A stretch of DNA of 64,000 nucleotides from Caenorhabditis remanei (GCF_010183535.1 NC_071330.1:2399717-2463716); one strand, 5' to 3'. Counted from the first letter of the stretch, positions 11,929-23,833 are shown. The notes: generated by a model not told the origin, from the letters alone. A program made the numbers and translations.

Positions 11929-12358
11929 AAAAGAGTACATTTACTGCATTATACTTTTGAAGATGTGAATAGGAAAGTATCCAAATTCCTAAGCGTCAGT
12001 GAAAGGCAAAATAGTCATTCCTTGTATCTTTACTATTAACAATTCTTTACTATTAACAATCGCAAATGGCTGTATGTTTGTTTGTCTGTCGCCGATCCTA
12101 CCGCCCTTCCTACTGGACCGATTTTCTTCGAATTTGGACGAAAAGATCAGAAATTTTCTCTTAATGATGCCCGTCTTTTTCTTTTTTCAAAATTCTCAAA
12201 ATTACGACTTCTAGATCAAAAATACTGCTTTTCAAGCCAAATTCGAAGAGAGAAAAGGGGGAGGCGGTCGGCAAAACCCGTGAAACGTCGGCTGCTCGCT
12301 TTCCTCCCCACAAAGCAGCGCCACTTCTGTGGTGCGTGGATAAAAGGGAACGCGCCGA

Positions 12359-12404
12359 CCGTCCGATCTGGCAAGTTAAGCAACGTTGACTACAGTTAGT
12401 TGGT
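12359..12404 (+). pseudogene. 5S rRNA-derived fragment inside the Helitron leader
   Basis: The sequence CCGTCCGATCTGGCAAGTTA followed directly by AGCAACGTTGA matches the middle of nematode 5S rRNA as I remember it (loop B to helix IV, including the A-box of the internal control region). Similarity continues weakly through CAGTTAGT. Only about 45 of about 119 bases are present, so it is a captured fragment and not a 5S gene. Just downstream GGTTCGACTCC (12402-12412) is also a good tRNA-type B-box. Confidence 0.6.
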
Positions 12405-12742
12405 TCGACTCCAGACTCCAAAGAAAAGCGGTTAAATGTAACTTTAACTTTTTTCTCTTTGTGGCCAGTGGCTGCATAAAACCGTCTCTGTTAACAAACA
12501 CTAGATTCTGTATGTTTGTGCGTAGATCACCGATCCTATCGCCCTCCCTACTTAACCTACTTTTTCCGAAGTTGGACCTGAAGATCAGAATTTTTCTCTT
12601 AATGATGTCCGGTTTTTCCTCGAGTTTCGTAACTTCACGTCATCTGGGTCTATGAAGTTTTTCATCGCTGCATCGCGAACTACATTAAAAAAAGAGAAAC
12701 TCAGCATGACTCCCTCCTTCTCTTCGAATCTTTCACCGTCGC

Positions 12743-12802
12743 GCGTGGTTGAGTGGTTAGGGTGGATGTCGGGCGTGAGAGCATTGCGAGTTCGTACCGG
12801 CC
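12743..12802 (+). pseudogene. tRNA-like segment (A and B boxes) inside the Helitron leader
   Basis: TGGTTGAGTGG (12746-12756) resembles a tRNA A-box and GAGTTCGTACC (12788-12798) a B-box, spaced as in a tRNA. A full cloverleaf with a paired acceptor stem is not evident, so this is a tRNA-derived fragment and not an annotated tRNA gene. Whether Pol III uses it is unknown. Confidence 0.45.
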
Positions 12803-13153
12803 AGTGTCAAAAGCTTTTTGTATTCATACGACTCCAGGAAACTTAAATGGACCGTCTCAGAATTTTCAGAATCCTTTCAGAATCCTTCGCGCTAGCACAT
12901 CAACAATCAGTCGAATATCACTCAACACTCGAAAATGCTCAAAATAGCTTGAAACAGAAAATTTTTTAATTTTTTTCCAAACGAATCCATTGATTTTAAG
13001 TACTTCATTTTTTTCCTTTTCCTATTTTTCAAAAGCTCCGCCTACTTCACGTGTTAAACATAGTGATAAGCGGAAGTCGTGAATAGTCCAGACATGGGAT
13101 CACGTAAAACGTGAGATTTTAAACCGCTGATAACTATTATTTTTCTCCCCCTT

Positions 13154-16100
13154 ATGTCGTTACTATCAACAACGCCTGATGCTGCTGCTCCTGCCGACAA
13201 TCCACTCCACGTTCATGTTCCTGCTGTTGCTGCTCCGCTTCCCGACGATGGTCCCTCCAGCTCTGACGCTGCTCCTCGGTATCCAGATTCTCCGGCTTCT
13301 ATGCCAAGAGATCTAGACCCGTTCGATGTAGTGGAAGAGGATGGTAAGATGGACTATCGTTCGGAATCAGAAATAAGCGTTGAGCTCGGAGGAATCGATG
13401 GAATTGAAGACACTCAGCTAATGACTCAGGAGTCTGTGAGGAAACGAGATAAGAAGAAGGTAGGTCTCTCTTCTTCCAATGCATGCACAAATGGCTGATA
13501 ACTTCAGATGAAAAAAGCAGCCGACGCAAATCGAGTTGCAGTCAAACGACAAGCAGAAAGCCAAGACGATCGGGAACACCGACTGAAACTCGCAGCTGAT
13601 GCTAAGGCAGTTCTACGATCTCAACAGTCAGAAGCGGAGAAATCATACATAAATAGACGTCAATCTATAAAAACAACGGCCAATCGGAATCAAGAATCTG
13701 AAGAACAGAAAACGAGTAGATGTGCTTCAGTAGCGTCCCGTGCAGTCTCGAGGCGGTCGGAGGAGTCTGATGATGTTGTAAACGAAAGAAGGTCATCAAC
13801 CCGGATTCGAAATGCTGTCAGTCGAGCAAAAGAGACGGTCAGACAACGAGTTCTCCGAAATGCTGCCAACCGAGCTCGAAAATCAACGCGCCAAGGAGCT
13901 CTTCTTGGAATAGCTGCTTCGGGTGCACAACCAGATCCCCACTACATCGGAAGGATGGATCAAGTTTGTCCACATTGCGAGGCGCTATACTTCAAAGCTG
14001 AGTTTGACTTTCAAATATGTAACTCATCTTGGAAAAGTTGAATTTGATTCTTCTTTTTCGAATGATGTCTTGCTTCTCTAGAATATGATTCTGAACGTTC
14101 GAAATTCGACGCTGAAATTCTAGAGTCTCATTCTGAATTCATAGACTCCCTGTGATTGTACCATCCTGATTGAGGATTGATTTCAGAAGAAACCACAGGA
14201 AAAGGAGTATTCACAGCGTGCTGCTCTTCTGGAGCGATTCGACTTGAAAATCAAAATGGGCTGCCATCCTTCCTCACCAAGCTCTATGTGACTCCAGTTG
14301 AAGAAGAGCCCAATGATGATGATGAGAAGAAGAAGTTAAGAGCCGACGCGAAGAACTTTCGAGAGAATATACGTCAGTATAATAACTCAACAGCAATGGC
14401 ATGCATGAAAGCAGAAGTAAAATTACCAAGCGGAGGGCCATATACATATTGTGTCCACAAACAGGTTCGTACTAAAATTCTGATTCTGAATACAATAGTC
14501 AAATAGCTGCCTCTTAATCTGCTTCTTCCAGGTTTACCACCTGCTAGGAGATCTTCATCCAACTCCAGGAGAACCTCGGAACTTCGCCCAAATCTTCATT
14601 ATCGATACGGAGCAAGCTGCTGCTGAGTTGGCCGGCCGAGAGATGAATTCTTCATGTTCAAAAGAAATATTCGAAAAGCTAATCGATATTCTGAAACAAC
14701 ATCATCCACATGCTAAATCATTCAAGATGATGTTCGAAGTTGAAAAAGAAGAAAAAGAGAAAGCTGCTCTGGAAAAGAGGCCCGAAAGAAGTGTCAAGAT
14801 GACGTTCCAGATCAGAAGTCAAGACGACCAGAGAAGGTAAATCTTGAAATATAAAAACTTTACCTTACTTGAAATCTTCAGATATCAGAATCCAACTGCT
14901 GATGAAGTCGCAGTCGTCTACGTCGGAGATGAAGAGGAGATTCCTGGAAAGCGAGGTCTGACAGTTCATCAGAAGAGCGGGAAGCTCCAATCCCTCCACG
15001 TCATCGATCCAAACTGCGATCCAATGACGTATCCTCTTCTTTTCCCAAAAGGCCAGACGGGATGGCATCCGAAAATTCCATACGTCAGGAAGAAAGGAAA
15101 CAGAGTCAATGTCACGATGCGAGAATTCTACGCTTTCAATCTTCATGTCCGGAAGACGTTCCGCCCACTTTTTCGAGCTGGAAAACTGATGCAACAATAT
15201 GTGGTGGACGTCTGGAGCCGTGTGGAGCAGAATAGACTCAATTTCTATATGCAGAATCAAGCAAGTCTTTGCTCAGAGCAAATGTCTGGACTCCAAGATT
15301 ACGTGGCCGGAGAAGAAAAAGGACCAGTTGGAGTACGGATAATACTTCCAGCTTCTCACACTGGATCTCCTCGAGACATGGTGCAGAAGTATCAGGATGC
15401 CATGAGCGTCGTTGCGAAATACGGAAAACCGGACTTCTTCATTACCATCACGTGCAATCCGAAATGGGATGAGATTCAGGAATGTTTGGCGAATGGACAA
15501 ACTGCAACGGATCGTCCAGACGTCGTGGCTCGAGTATTCAAGATGAAAATCGATGAGATCAAACGAGATCTGTTCCAGAGGAATGGTCTAGGAGAAGTGA
15601 TGGCATATATATATGTCGTCGAATTCCAAAAAAGAGGACTTCCACATGTCCACATGCTTCTGATAATGAAGCCAGGCTCCAAACCACGGTTAGTTTTGAA
15701 TTCACATTTCGGCATAATTTCTTTATCTATTTTCAGAACTGCTGCTGACGTGGATCGTCTGATTTCTGCCGAGATTCCGGACAAAGAGAAGAATCCCCTC
15801 CTCTACGAATTGGTTACCACGATGATGATGCACCGTCCATGTGGTGTGCATAATCCAAATTCTCCATGTATGCGAGGAGATGTTTGCACGAAGAAGTTCC
15901 CAAAGGAGTTCCGAGAGACAACGTCAACCGACAACGATGGATTCTCCCTCTACAGAAGACGTGACGACGGACGATTCTTTGAGTACAAAATGGGCCGGAA
16001 TCGGGTGAAGCTGACAAATCAACACGTGGTTCCCTACAATTCATGGTTTCTGATGAAGTACAAGTGCCATATAAATGTAGAAGTTTGTGGAGCTATTTCT

Positions 16101-18515
16101 TCAGTGAAATATCTCTACAAATATGTTTATAAGGGCACCACGAGAGCTTCTATCGTCCTTCGCTTCGATGAAGCTGGAAATCCGAATCAAGTGGTTGATG
16201 AGATCAAACAATACTTGGATACGAGATACGTGTGCGCTCCGGTAGCCACACATCATCTATTTGGATTTCCTATGTCAGAGAGAAGTGTGTCAGTCGTTCA
16301 GTTGCCAGTACATCTTCCAGAAGATCAAACAGTTCTATTCCAACAAGGACAAGAAGCTGAAGCTTTGGCCAGGGCTGAGTCCAAGAATTCCAAGTTGACG
16401 GCGTGGTTTGAAGTTAAAAAAAAGTCTGCTGAAGCTGTTCAATCGGATGGAACTTTTCCACTGAATCTTCGGGACTCCAGAAGCTTCTACTATCATGAGA
16501 TGCCCGAACATTTCATATTCAACTCCAAGACGGGTACTTGGAATTCCAGGAAGACGAAAGAGTTCTCGATTGGACGCATGTACTTCATATCTCCCAGGAA
16601 TCGTGAGAAGTTTGCTCTTCGACAGCTTCTTCTGCATACAAAAGGATCCACAAGTTTTGAGGATCTTCGGACAGTCCAGGGCCACAAATGGGACACTTTC
16701 GTGGAAGCAGCAAGAGCATCTGGATTCCTATCTGATGACACAATTAATGAGCAAACTCTCCAAGAAGCTGCCCTCTTCCATTCTCCGTGTCAGCTTCGTG
16801 GGCTCTTCGTGACTCTTCTTCTCTTCGAAACAATCGACAATGCTGATGTACTCTGGGATAAGTAAGAATTTCCGCTTTGAACCGTTTAAAATATAGATCA
16901 ATTTCAGATTTCTTGATGATCTATCAGAAGATTTTGAACATCAAGGATACTCAAAATCTGAATCTGAAGCTATGGCCTACTTCGACATGCTTGACAGAAT
17001 GGAGGCAATGAATGAGGATCTCAGAAAGTGGATCAAAAGATCGTACACCCGAGTTCATCGATATGGACAAGTCATCGACCATGAGATGTGCAAGAAGTTA
17101 GGAGAGCAGATGAGAGAATCTCTCAACAAGGAGCAAGCTGAATTCATAGATGCAGTTCTGAATTCACTAGATGTCGGTGGCCTTTTCTTCCTAGATGGTC
17201 CAGGAGGCAGTGGGAAGACTTATGTCTACAACTGTCTTGCTAACATCATCATGGGAATGAAGAAGAAGATTCTCACGATGGCCTGGGTTGGTATCGCGGC
17301 AGCTCTTCTTCCGAACGGCAGAACTGTGGCTTCAATCATGAAACTTGACATCAACAATGGATGCAAAACGTGCCGAATCAATCTGCGATCCGATCTGGCT
17401 AGATGGCTTTTGGAATGCGAGTTCGTATTGTGGGACGAGGCTCCAATGTCCCCAAAGGCTTCTATGGAGACAGTCGACAGATTTATGAGAGAAGTCACCG
17501 GACTCGATCTCCCATTTGGTGGAAAAGTTGTCGTTTTGGGCGATGACTTCAGACAGGTCTTACCTGTCATTGAAAGAGGTGGAGCGGATGAGCAAATTGC
17601 CAATTGCATCAGTCGGTCACTTCTTTGGAAAGATTTCCAGATCTACCACCTCACGACCAATATGAGACTCACAGGAGACGCTCTCGATTGGAAGAAACGA
17701 CTTCTGGAGATTGGTGATGGAAAAATGGGCGATCCTGTGACTGGAGAGATGCAGATTCTCGAAGGACTTGAATCAACTGGAGATTTGGCAGAGGAGGTTT
17801 TCGGAGATCTTCTGGAAAGTGGAGACGTGGAAAAATTGGCAAAAGTTGCCATTCTGACACCACGAAACAAGGAAGCACTGGAGATGAATAACTCAGTGCT
17901 GGATAAGATGCCAGGAGTACTCAGAAGTTATTATTCGCTTGATGAAATCTCTAACAAGGATGGAAAACCAGAGATTAGGGACAGTATGCACTTCACTACA
18001 GAGTTTCTCAATAAGATGACGCCTTCAGGAATGCCTCCGCACGAACTTTGCTTGAAGGTATTTCATTACTGAAAAAATATTAAATTTAAATTTTCCTGTT
18101 TCAGAAAGGTGCAATCGTCATGCTCCTTCGGAATCTCGACGTCAAAAACTCTCTCTGCAATGGCACGAGATTCGTTGTGGTGGAAATGGGGGATCGAGTT
18201 CTTCAATGCAAGTTTGTCAGTGGAGCTCGACAAGGACAGACGGTGCTCATCCCAAGGATCAAGCTCAACTACGAGAAGAATCTACCATTTACAATGAGCA
18301 GATTGCAGTTTCCTCTCCGTCTTTCATTTGCTATGACAATCAATAAGAGCCAGGGTCAAACATTCGACAAGATTGGCCTTCGTCTGGATGAGCCCATTTT
18401 CAGTCACGGGCAACTTTATGTTGCTCTGTCCAGGACAACAACCAGAGAAGGAATACGCGTTCAATCACCATCTGGAGTCGTCAACAACGTCGTATACAAA
18501 GAAGTCCTTCTTTAA
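13154..18515 (+). CDS. Helitron Rep/PIF1-helicase protein
   Basis: This protein would nick, transfer and unwind the element's DNA. Exons: 13154-13459, 13508 to about 14030, 14187-14464, 14532-14836, 14882-15688, 15737-16861, 16908-18057, 18105-18515. All joins keep frame except exon 2 to 3, where the donor is uncertain. Visible parts: a basic N-terminal region; a zinc-finger-like CPHCEALYFK followed by ACCSSG; the Rep nuclease with the HxH motif in QKRGLPHVHMLLIM; the Tyr motif SSVKYLYKYVYKGT; then a PIF1 helicase with Walker A GPGGSGKTYVY, Walker B LWDEAPMSPK, VVVLGDDFRQVLPV, and C-terminal FAMTINKSQGQTFDKIGL and GQLYVALSRTT. No stop codon or frameshift interrupts the Rep or helicase parts, so the copy could be active or recently so. 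Codon use and small introns look host-like. Confidence 0.85.
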
Positions 18516-18731
18516 ATTGTTCCCTTTTCCTATTTGATTTTTCTAATTTTTTGTTTTTACTGCTTCCTTTCCGCTTTTTTCGTAATTTTTCGTTTAAAAA
18601 TATGTTCATGCTTTAACATGTTTCTAATAAAAATAAAAATCTAAGTAAAGGATTCCGAATGTGTCGTCTGTTTTCGGATTAATTACGATCCACTGCAACA
18701 CTTAGAAGGGTGGTGTTTAGAAGGAGGTTTA

Positions 18732-18760
18732 GTCGCCGTTAGGCGACGTGAACCGACTGG
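18732..18760 (+). other. Helitron 3' hairpin and CTGG terminus
   Basis: Stem GTCGCC, loop GTTA, stem GGCGAC, nine-base spacer, then CTGG and a T-rich flank. This is the expected 3' terminator of a Helitron and marks the right edge of the element. Confidence 0.7.
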
Positions 18761-19046
18761 TTATTCTGTAAGAGTTAAAAAAATGAAAATAAGAATAAAG
18801 TTCCGGTTGGTGAAATGAAAAACCACACTTGCTGAACTCCTAATACCATCAGGATAGAAAGAGTCAATGAGAAAATTTGTGAATTTTTATCACAAATGGA
18901 TCGACTTTAAAATTGTGCTCTATCAAAACCGACTGCGCTAACAAAGACTACCAACAAGAAAAAAGGTTATATACGATCCAGAAATAAGACAGAGTTCTGT
19001 GACTTCAATTGTTTGAACCATTTAAGAAGAGCCGCGGGCGCTCTAA

Positions 19047-19107
19047 AACTGAGAAGGGTGGTGTAGAGAATGTGGTTGAGCAGTCGTAGGTTGCGTCAAC
19101 CGACTGG
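19047..19107 (+). mobile_element. Second, decayed Helitron 3' end
   Basis: The stretch from AAGGGTGGTGT to CAACCGACTGGTC parallels the end at 18707-18762: both read AAGGGTGGTGT, then GAAxGxGGTT, then a hairpin zone, then CCGACTGGT. Here the hairpin (CAGTCGTAGGTTGCG) no longer pairs well. It probably belongs to an older related copy into which, or beside which, the intact Helitron landed. Confidence 0.5.
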
Positions 19108-19407
19108 TCATAGAATATTTGAAAAAAGCTTGGAAAGTGAATAAAAAAAACAAACCAAAAAAGAAAAGTGGTGTCTCCTTGGCTGACTCTCCCCTTTCCT
19201 TTTATACAATTTGCTCCGTCGCTCGAGAACGTTCTACATATTCCAGTCGAGACCTTTCCCCCAATTTTGAAATAGAGAAGACTCCGCCCACTTTTGTGTT
19301 AGTTGTTTTCCTTTTGTGTTAGTTGTTTTGATCAGAGCGTCATGAACTGGAAGAGGAGGGGGGTGTGATTGATTAAACTAAGGGTGAGCAATACCGTATA
19401 ATTGCTA

Positions 19408-19608
19408 ATGGTGCGTCCAAAGTTGCTACAAAACAGCAAAAACGACAACTCTGCGGTGGCCAAAGTTGATTTGTTGATTTGCAGGTTAGCAGTTATGCGT
19501 TATTTCTCATCCTTAATTTTTCAACTGCGAAACCTGCAAAACCTGCAAATCTACAAATCAACTTTGGCCGCCGCAGATTTGTCCTTGTAGCTACTTTGGC
19601 CGCACCAT
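19408..19608. mobile_element. Palindromic MITE, termini ATGGTGCG
   Basis: Inverted ends ATGGTGCGTCCAAAGTTGCTAC and GTAGCTACTTTGGCCGCACCAT. Inside, a second pair TTGATTTGTTGATTTGCAGG / CCTGCAAATCTACAAATCAA continues the palindrome. A clean target duplication is not visible. Confidence 0.6.
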
Positions 19609-20307
19609 AATCTAAAAGTATAAACATCAATCTTCGCCGCGCGAATTTTCCGATTTTGTAGCAAGTTCGTACATATACGCAAGGCATCATCAGTTACAAC
19701 TCTTGAAATCACAAAACTACTAAATTAGAAAGATCTTGGTGTCAGTTAAAAAAATTTTTTTCTATTTTTCAAGAAAACGAAATCGTGAACTCCATGTGTC
19801 GGACATGATGCTTATTGTTAGACATACGCAGTTGAACAATTTGAGACCTAACTATTGTTATTTGAATCACTATCGATAGTTTATTCTGAAGATTTCTTTT
19901 TTCTGTGTTATAACATCCTCATTTTTCATTATTGACATACACATGTTTTGTACATGGCTTCCAACTTGGAAGTTCCAAGTTCATATCCTTTTTCGATTTT
20001 TTTTTTTCAGAAAAAGAGAATTCTACCCCCTCGCAAGCTCACACTTTTTCTTCTTGGTCTCGATAAGAATTTAACCCAGAGCGAAAGTGTTGACTGAGTA
20101 TTCAATGATAAGAAATGTGGTCACTGTTCTCCCCTTCCCATATTTGCTTTTCAGGGCGTCTTTCTGTTCTCATGTTTTTAGGGAGGAAACTATTTTGTAA
20201 AATTTGGATGAAAAAATATATAGGAGCCTATTTCTCTAGATGAAGTGAAGTATAAAATATTTAAATTACTATTTAAAGTACTCAAAAGTTGTATAAAAAC
20301 ATAATTT

Positions 20308-20460
20308 TCCAGAAAATTCCCATTCCAAAGACTGGAAATTGACGGAAAATACGGATTCATCTCTCAAAATATTCGACAAAATACGTTCCATTGGGAGGTG
20401 GACATTGGGACGTTGGTAGTCACGGATACACAGACAGACACAAAAACATCTGAACAAACA
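20308..20460 (+). pseudogene. Fragment resembling exon 5 of the 597-aa gene
   Basis: TTTTCCAGAAAATTCCC, AAGACTGGAAA, CAAAATATTCGACAAAATACG and TTCCATTGGGAGGTGGA parallel, in order, the acceptor, middle and donor region of the exon at 7982-8130 (TTTTTCAGAAAATACC, AAGACTGGAAAA, CCAAATATTCGATAAATTCG, TTCCATTGGTAGGTGGA). The following CAGACAGACAC tract also matches that gene's intron style. The middle of the exon is missing, so it is a decayed duplicate without coding capacity. Confidence 0.5.
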
Positions 20461-21226
20461 TAGAACATGTGGACAACTTAACTTTTTTTAACAAACTTGC
20501 AGACAGGAAAAAATATTTAGATGTGAGAGCCAGAAATGAAAAAAAACACAAGTTTTACCAATTTTCATCAGTTTATTATTTTAAATATCATTTGGTTTTA
20601 CATTTTTCATTGGTTTTTATCAATTTTCTGGGAAAGAAAGGTATCAATCACGTGTTCAAACTTGAGATTCCACATCACTTCAAAATGCCAAAAAGGTTGT
20701 AACCATAAATGTTTAGATTCCTGTAGTGCAGGGTGTTTTTTTGAGGAAAATTTGGAACTGGAGAAGAAGAAACGATAGGAGAAAGCGAAATGGTGAGAAA
20801 AGAATGCTTAGTAAGATTTGAAGGAATAAATAGAGAAATTGTGAAAAGTAGAAAAAGAGGGAAAAATAAGTATAGAAATGAGATTGAGGAGCGGAACAAT
20901 GCTGCCGTGGAGGTCGAGGGCAAAATAATGAGAAGGTCGGGACGCAGAAGTGATGTTAGAAGTAGGTCGGAAACTGTGTTTTATTAGAAATTGGAATGGC
21001 AACCAGCCGTAAAAATTTGGTAATGAAGAGTAGAAGGATTCGCGAGAAAAAGGGACCCCGCTGTTAGTACTAAAAGTTGTAATCTACGGCCAAATTGATC
21101 GATCTTGTGCGGAAAATGATTATGGAGAAAAATAATGAATTCAAGTGGATTCATAATCATATCGTGTATTGAAGTCATCAGACCGAGGCTTGCCGCACGA
21201 TAATTATAATTATAATTCAAAGTGAA

Positions 21227-21786
21227 CCTATGCAAACGCGCTCTTTTGAGAAAAATCGCTTAACTAAATTTTTTTGTTCAAACTGAAATACTTTGACAAG
21301 AAATAGAAATAATCATACTTGTCAACGGGCCGAAACGGGCCGACACGGGCCGGCTCGTAACTCGCGTCAAAATGAATATTATGAGCTGAAAAATATACCA
21401 AAATGTAGATCTCGACGAGTTCTATGTCCGTGACCTACTACGGACCGAATGACTATTCGTTAATATGTCGCGGGCCGGGAAGAAGTGCCGAAAAACGCGA
21501 AAATTGCCAAAAAAGCCATTCTAGCCCGGCCCGCGACATATTAACGAATAGTCATCCGGTCCGTAGTAGGTCACGGACATAGAACTCGTCGAGATCTACA
21601 TTTTGGTATATCTTTCAGCTCATAATATTCATTTTGACGCGAATTACGAGCCGGCCCGTTGACAAGTATGGAAATAATAATCGAGAAAGGCCAATTTTTT
21701 GAAAGAACAAAAAATATTAAAAAGAGAAATTTAGGCGTCAAATAATATTATCAAAATGTAGTCTCTACAAAGCGCGTTTGCATAGG
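21227..21786. mobile_element. Outer palindromic element, termini CCTATGCAAACGCGCT
   Basis: CCTATGCAAACGCGCT at the left and AGCGCGTTTGCATAGG at the right are perfect inverse repeats. The interior is occupied by a complete hAT-like MITE (21314-21670) placed almost centrally, so the original element was about 195 bp. A relative of the terminus occurs at about 40480 (GCGCGTTCGCATAGG). Confidence 0.65.
21314..21670. mobile_element. hAT-like MITE, CATACTTGTCAA ends, GGGCC core
   Basis: Ends CATACTTGTCAACGGGCC and GGCCCGTTGACAAGTATG, flanked on both sides by GAAATAAT (perfect 8-bp target duplication). Arms of about 150 bp pair nearly perfectly around AATTGCCAAAAAAGCCATT. A truncated relative lies at 58230-58507. 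Confidence 0.85.
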
Positions 21787-21837
21787 TTACGATTGAATCA
21801 TCGTGCTGCCGTATCTGATTAGGAGAGCTGAACCAAC

Positions 21838-23165
21838 TTATTGCGCAGATTGAAAACAATGCGAATGCCAGACACGCATTTCGAGTGTGTCCGAGTTCGA
21901 GTCCTCATCAAAACTTAATTCAATGGATGCTTTCGTTCCATCGAATCTAACAACATAATCGATTACTCCACTAAATGATACGGGTCTTCCGGATGTTGCT
22001 TTGAATGTGATAGGTTTTTTAACATTCATTTGGTGGCAACTGATTCCTTTCAAAATATTCTCAATATCAAGCTCTTCTTCTCTCAACAGAATACGGAGAA
22101 TCAATTCCTCCATTCGAGGATTACTCCCCTTTATCCACAGTTTGATGAATCGATTCAAATCTTTCTCCGTTAATTTCGTGTCGTGTACAATTATCCTCTT
22201 ACCATTAATGAGCAACAAGTCATCCAAATCGATCGGAGTCGGTCTTATACTACCTGGGAAGATGACCAGTTCATCAAAGTTTTGAATCAATACTTGACGA
22301 CGATGTCTCAGCATCTCAAAGCATCCCTCTAGGTCGAGGTTTCTAGTAGGGAAACTTCTCACAAGAAAATCAATATCTGGAACAGAATCACTCCAGATGT
22401 GGAGTGTCTTCACTTCTGGAAACGTGTTTCTGACGTCTTCCATATCGAATACGTGGCAATTAGAACAGAGGCAAATTGTAAATTCAGTCAATTGAAATAA
22501 TGTCTTGAAATGAGTAATCCACTTTCTGACACTCAGTTTCTTCATGCTCCATCTCTTGCTCCATTTTCCTTCTTTTTCGATTTCCAACGTCACGTTGTCT
22601 GGCAGTGGAACAGGTTTCTTACTCCTTTTGTTTCGTTTCCTGTCTTCGAATACCCACTTGATTCGCTTTTTGTCAATTGCCATACAGATTATGACCGAAT
22701 CCTTTATGTTGAAACAGATATAGTCACACTTTATGCTATTCAACTCCACTGATTGTTTAGCTCGTTTGGAGAGGAACGAGAGGATGACACTGAAATTAGA
22801 ATGTTACAATAAACCAAGCTAGGACTGCCCGATTTTGAAGATGTTTATTAGCAGCGGTTGTAGGAAGCGTGCCTACTGAACTTTTATCCGGTTGGAGAAA
22901 ATTTGTATAAAATATCGAAATTCGTGCCCAAAAATGATTGAAGTCGTAGTCATTAAAATCACAAATAAAAAGAATCCAAGGTTCCTGTATATCCACATTG
23001 AGATTTTCAAATAATTTTTAAAAAATTGGAGGAATCGAGAAACGTTGGGCAGCTTGGGACATACATAACGGAACAAGTAACTTACAAATCACTAAATTCC
23101 ATGAATTGAATTACATTGAGAAGAGATGTGGAAGGCAGATTGAGCAGTGGAAACGGAGTGGACAT
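21838..23165 (-). CDS. F-box protein with FBA_2-like C-terminal region
   Basis: Two exons, 23165-23086 and 22789-21838, join in phase to give 343 aa. The N-terminus, MSTPFPLLNLPSTSLLNVIQ followed by FMEFSDFVILSFLSKRAKQS, is a nematode F-box (about residues 4-38), the part that binds SKP1 in an SCF ubiquitin ligase. Residues 200-290 contain KLTEKDLNRFIKLWIKGSNP and MEELILRIL, the signature of the F-box-associated type 2 domain typical of the large, fast-evolving fbxb-type families of Caenorhabditis. These genes are thought to select substrates, perhaps foreign proteins. No frameshift is seen. The substrate is unknown, and individual orthology cannot be assigned because the family expands separately in each species. 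Confidence 0.85.
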
Positions 23166-23343
23166 CACTGAAGGATAGGAATGAATTAAGAGGTATACAG
23201 GCTGTGTGATGGGACCTCGAATATCGATTGACGGACGGCGTATGAACAAACAGTAGACGGCTAGGTAATTAGGAAAGATCTGGGAAGGTCACAAGGTATG
23301 CATCCGATCGGTAATAAAGAGGCACAATAGGAAAACACAAATA

Positions 23344-23742
23344 CAGTACCGGACAAAAAGGTATCAACTTTGGCTGTTTTCAGTAGAAAATGGCCAACTT
23401 TGAGAGTGTACCGTAGTAATTCTGATTGTCACACCAAGAAAATTTTTAATAGATCATACATATCAAGGGTAGAACTTCATTTTTGTAGTTGACAACATTT
23501 TCGTACGTGCACTCCCTAGAAAGTTACATATGGACAAAGTAATTTCTCCCTCAAATCGACCAATTTTAGTGCAAAATAGTGCGATTTTTAAGCTGACGTC
23601 TTAAAATGACCATAACTCTATAGGGAGTGTCCGTACAAAGAAGTTGTCAACTTCAAAATGGAGCTCTACGTTGAATCTATATGATTTATTAAAAATTTTC
23701 CACTGAAAACAGCCAAAGTTGATACCTTGTTGTCCGGTACTG
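23344..23742. mobile_element. Tc/mariner-type MITE, CAGTACCGGACAA ends
   Basis: TA-flanked inverted ends CAGTACCGGACAAAAAGG and CCTTGTTGTCCGGTACTG. The palindrome continues inward (GTATCAACTTTGGCTGTTTT / AAAACAGCCAAAGTTGATAC). CAGT ends and a TA duplication fit a non-autonomous Tc1/mariner relative. No transposase remains. Confidence 0.75.
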
Positions 23743-23833
23743 TACATAGGTGCACTAATTCGGAGAAAACAAATTCCGGATCTGTATTCGATCTCGCTTT
23801 GGTTTCCAAGATCTATGAACGGATGAGCTGAGC

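Larger units (their letters stand above)
12026..18760 (+). mobile_element. Autonomous Helitron, probable full length
   Basis: Helitrons are rolling-circle transposons. The coding part (13154-18515) is described separately. The 3' end is convincing: a 6-bp hairpin GTCGCC-GTTA-GGCGAC at 18732-18747, nine bases, then CTGG at 18757-18760 followed by T. The 5' end is less sure. I place it at TCTTTACTATTAACAAT (12026), which is immediately repeated as TTTACTATTAACAAT. The leader holds two related 300-400-base stretches (12060-12430 and 12500-12830), each beginning TGTATGTTTGT and including GATCAGAA plus TTTCTCTTAATGATG. One carries a 5S-rRNA-derived segment and the other a tRNA-like segment. A second, nested element in the leader is possible. 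Confidence 0.6.
18761..20300. other. Gene-free DNA right of the Helitron
   Basis: Contains the decayed Helitron end, a small MITE (19408-19608) and otherwise AT-rich sequence with no supported exon. Short reading frames (19119-19322, 19402-19590) coincide with repeats. Confidence 0.5.

Noticed and set aside
12359..12404. A functional 5S rRNA gene
   Set aside because: Only the middle third matches; both ends are absent.
12743..12802. A genuine tRNA gene
   Set aside because: A- and B-box-like words are present, but no complete acceptor stem or anticodon arm could be paired.
14865..17878. Minus-strand frames of 75-131 codons opposite the Helitron gene
   Set aside because: Shadows of the Rep/helicase frame; no motif of their own.
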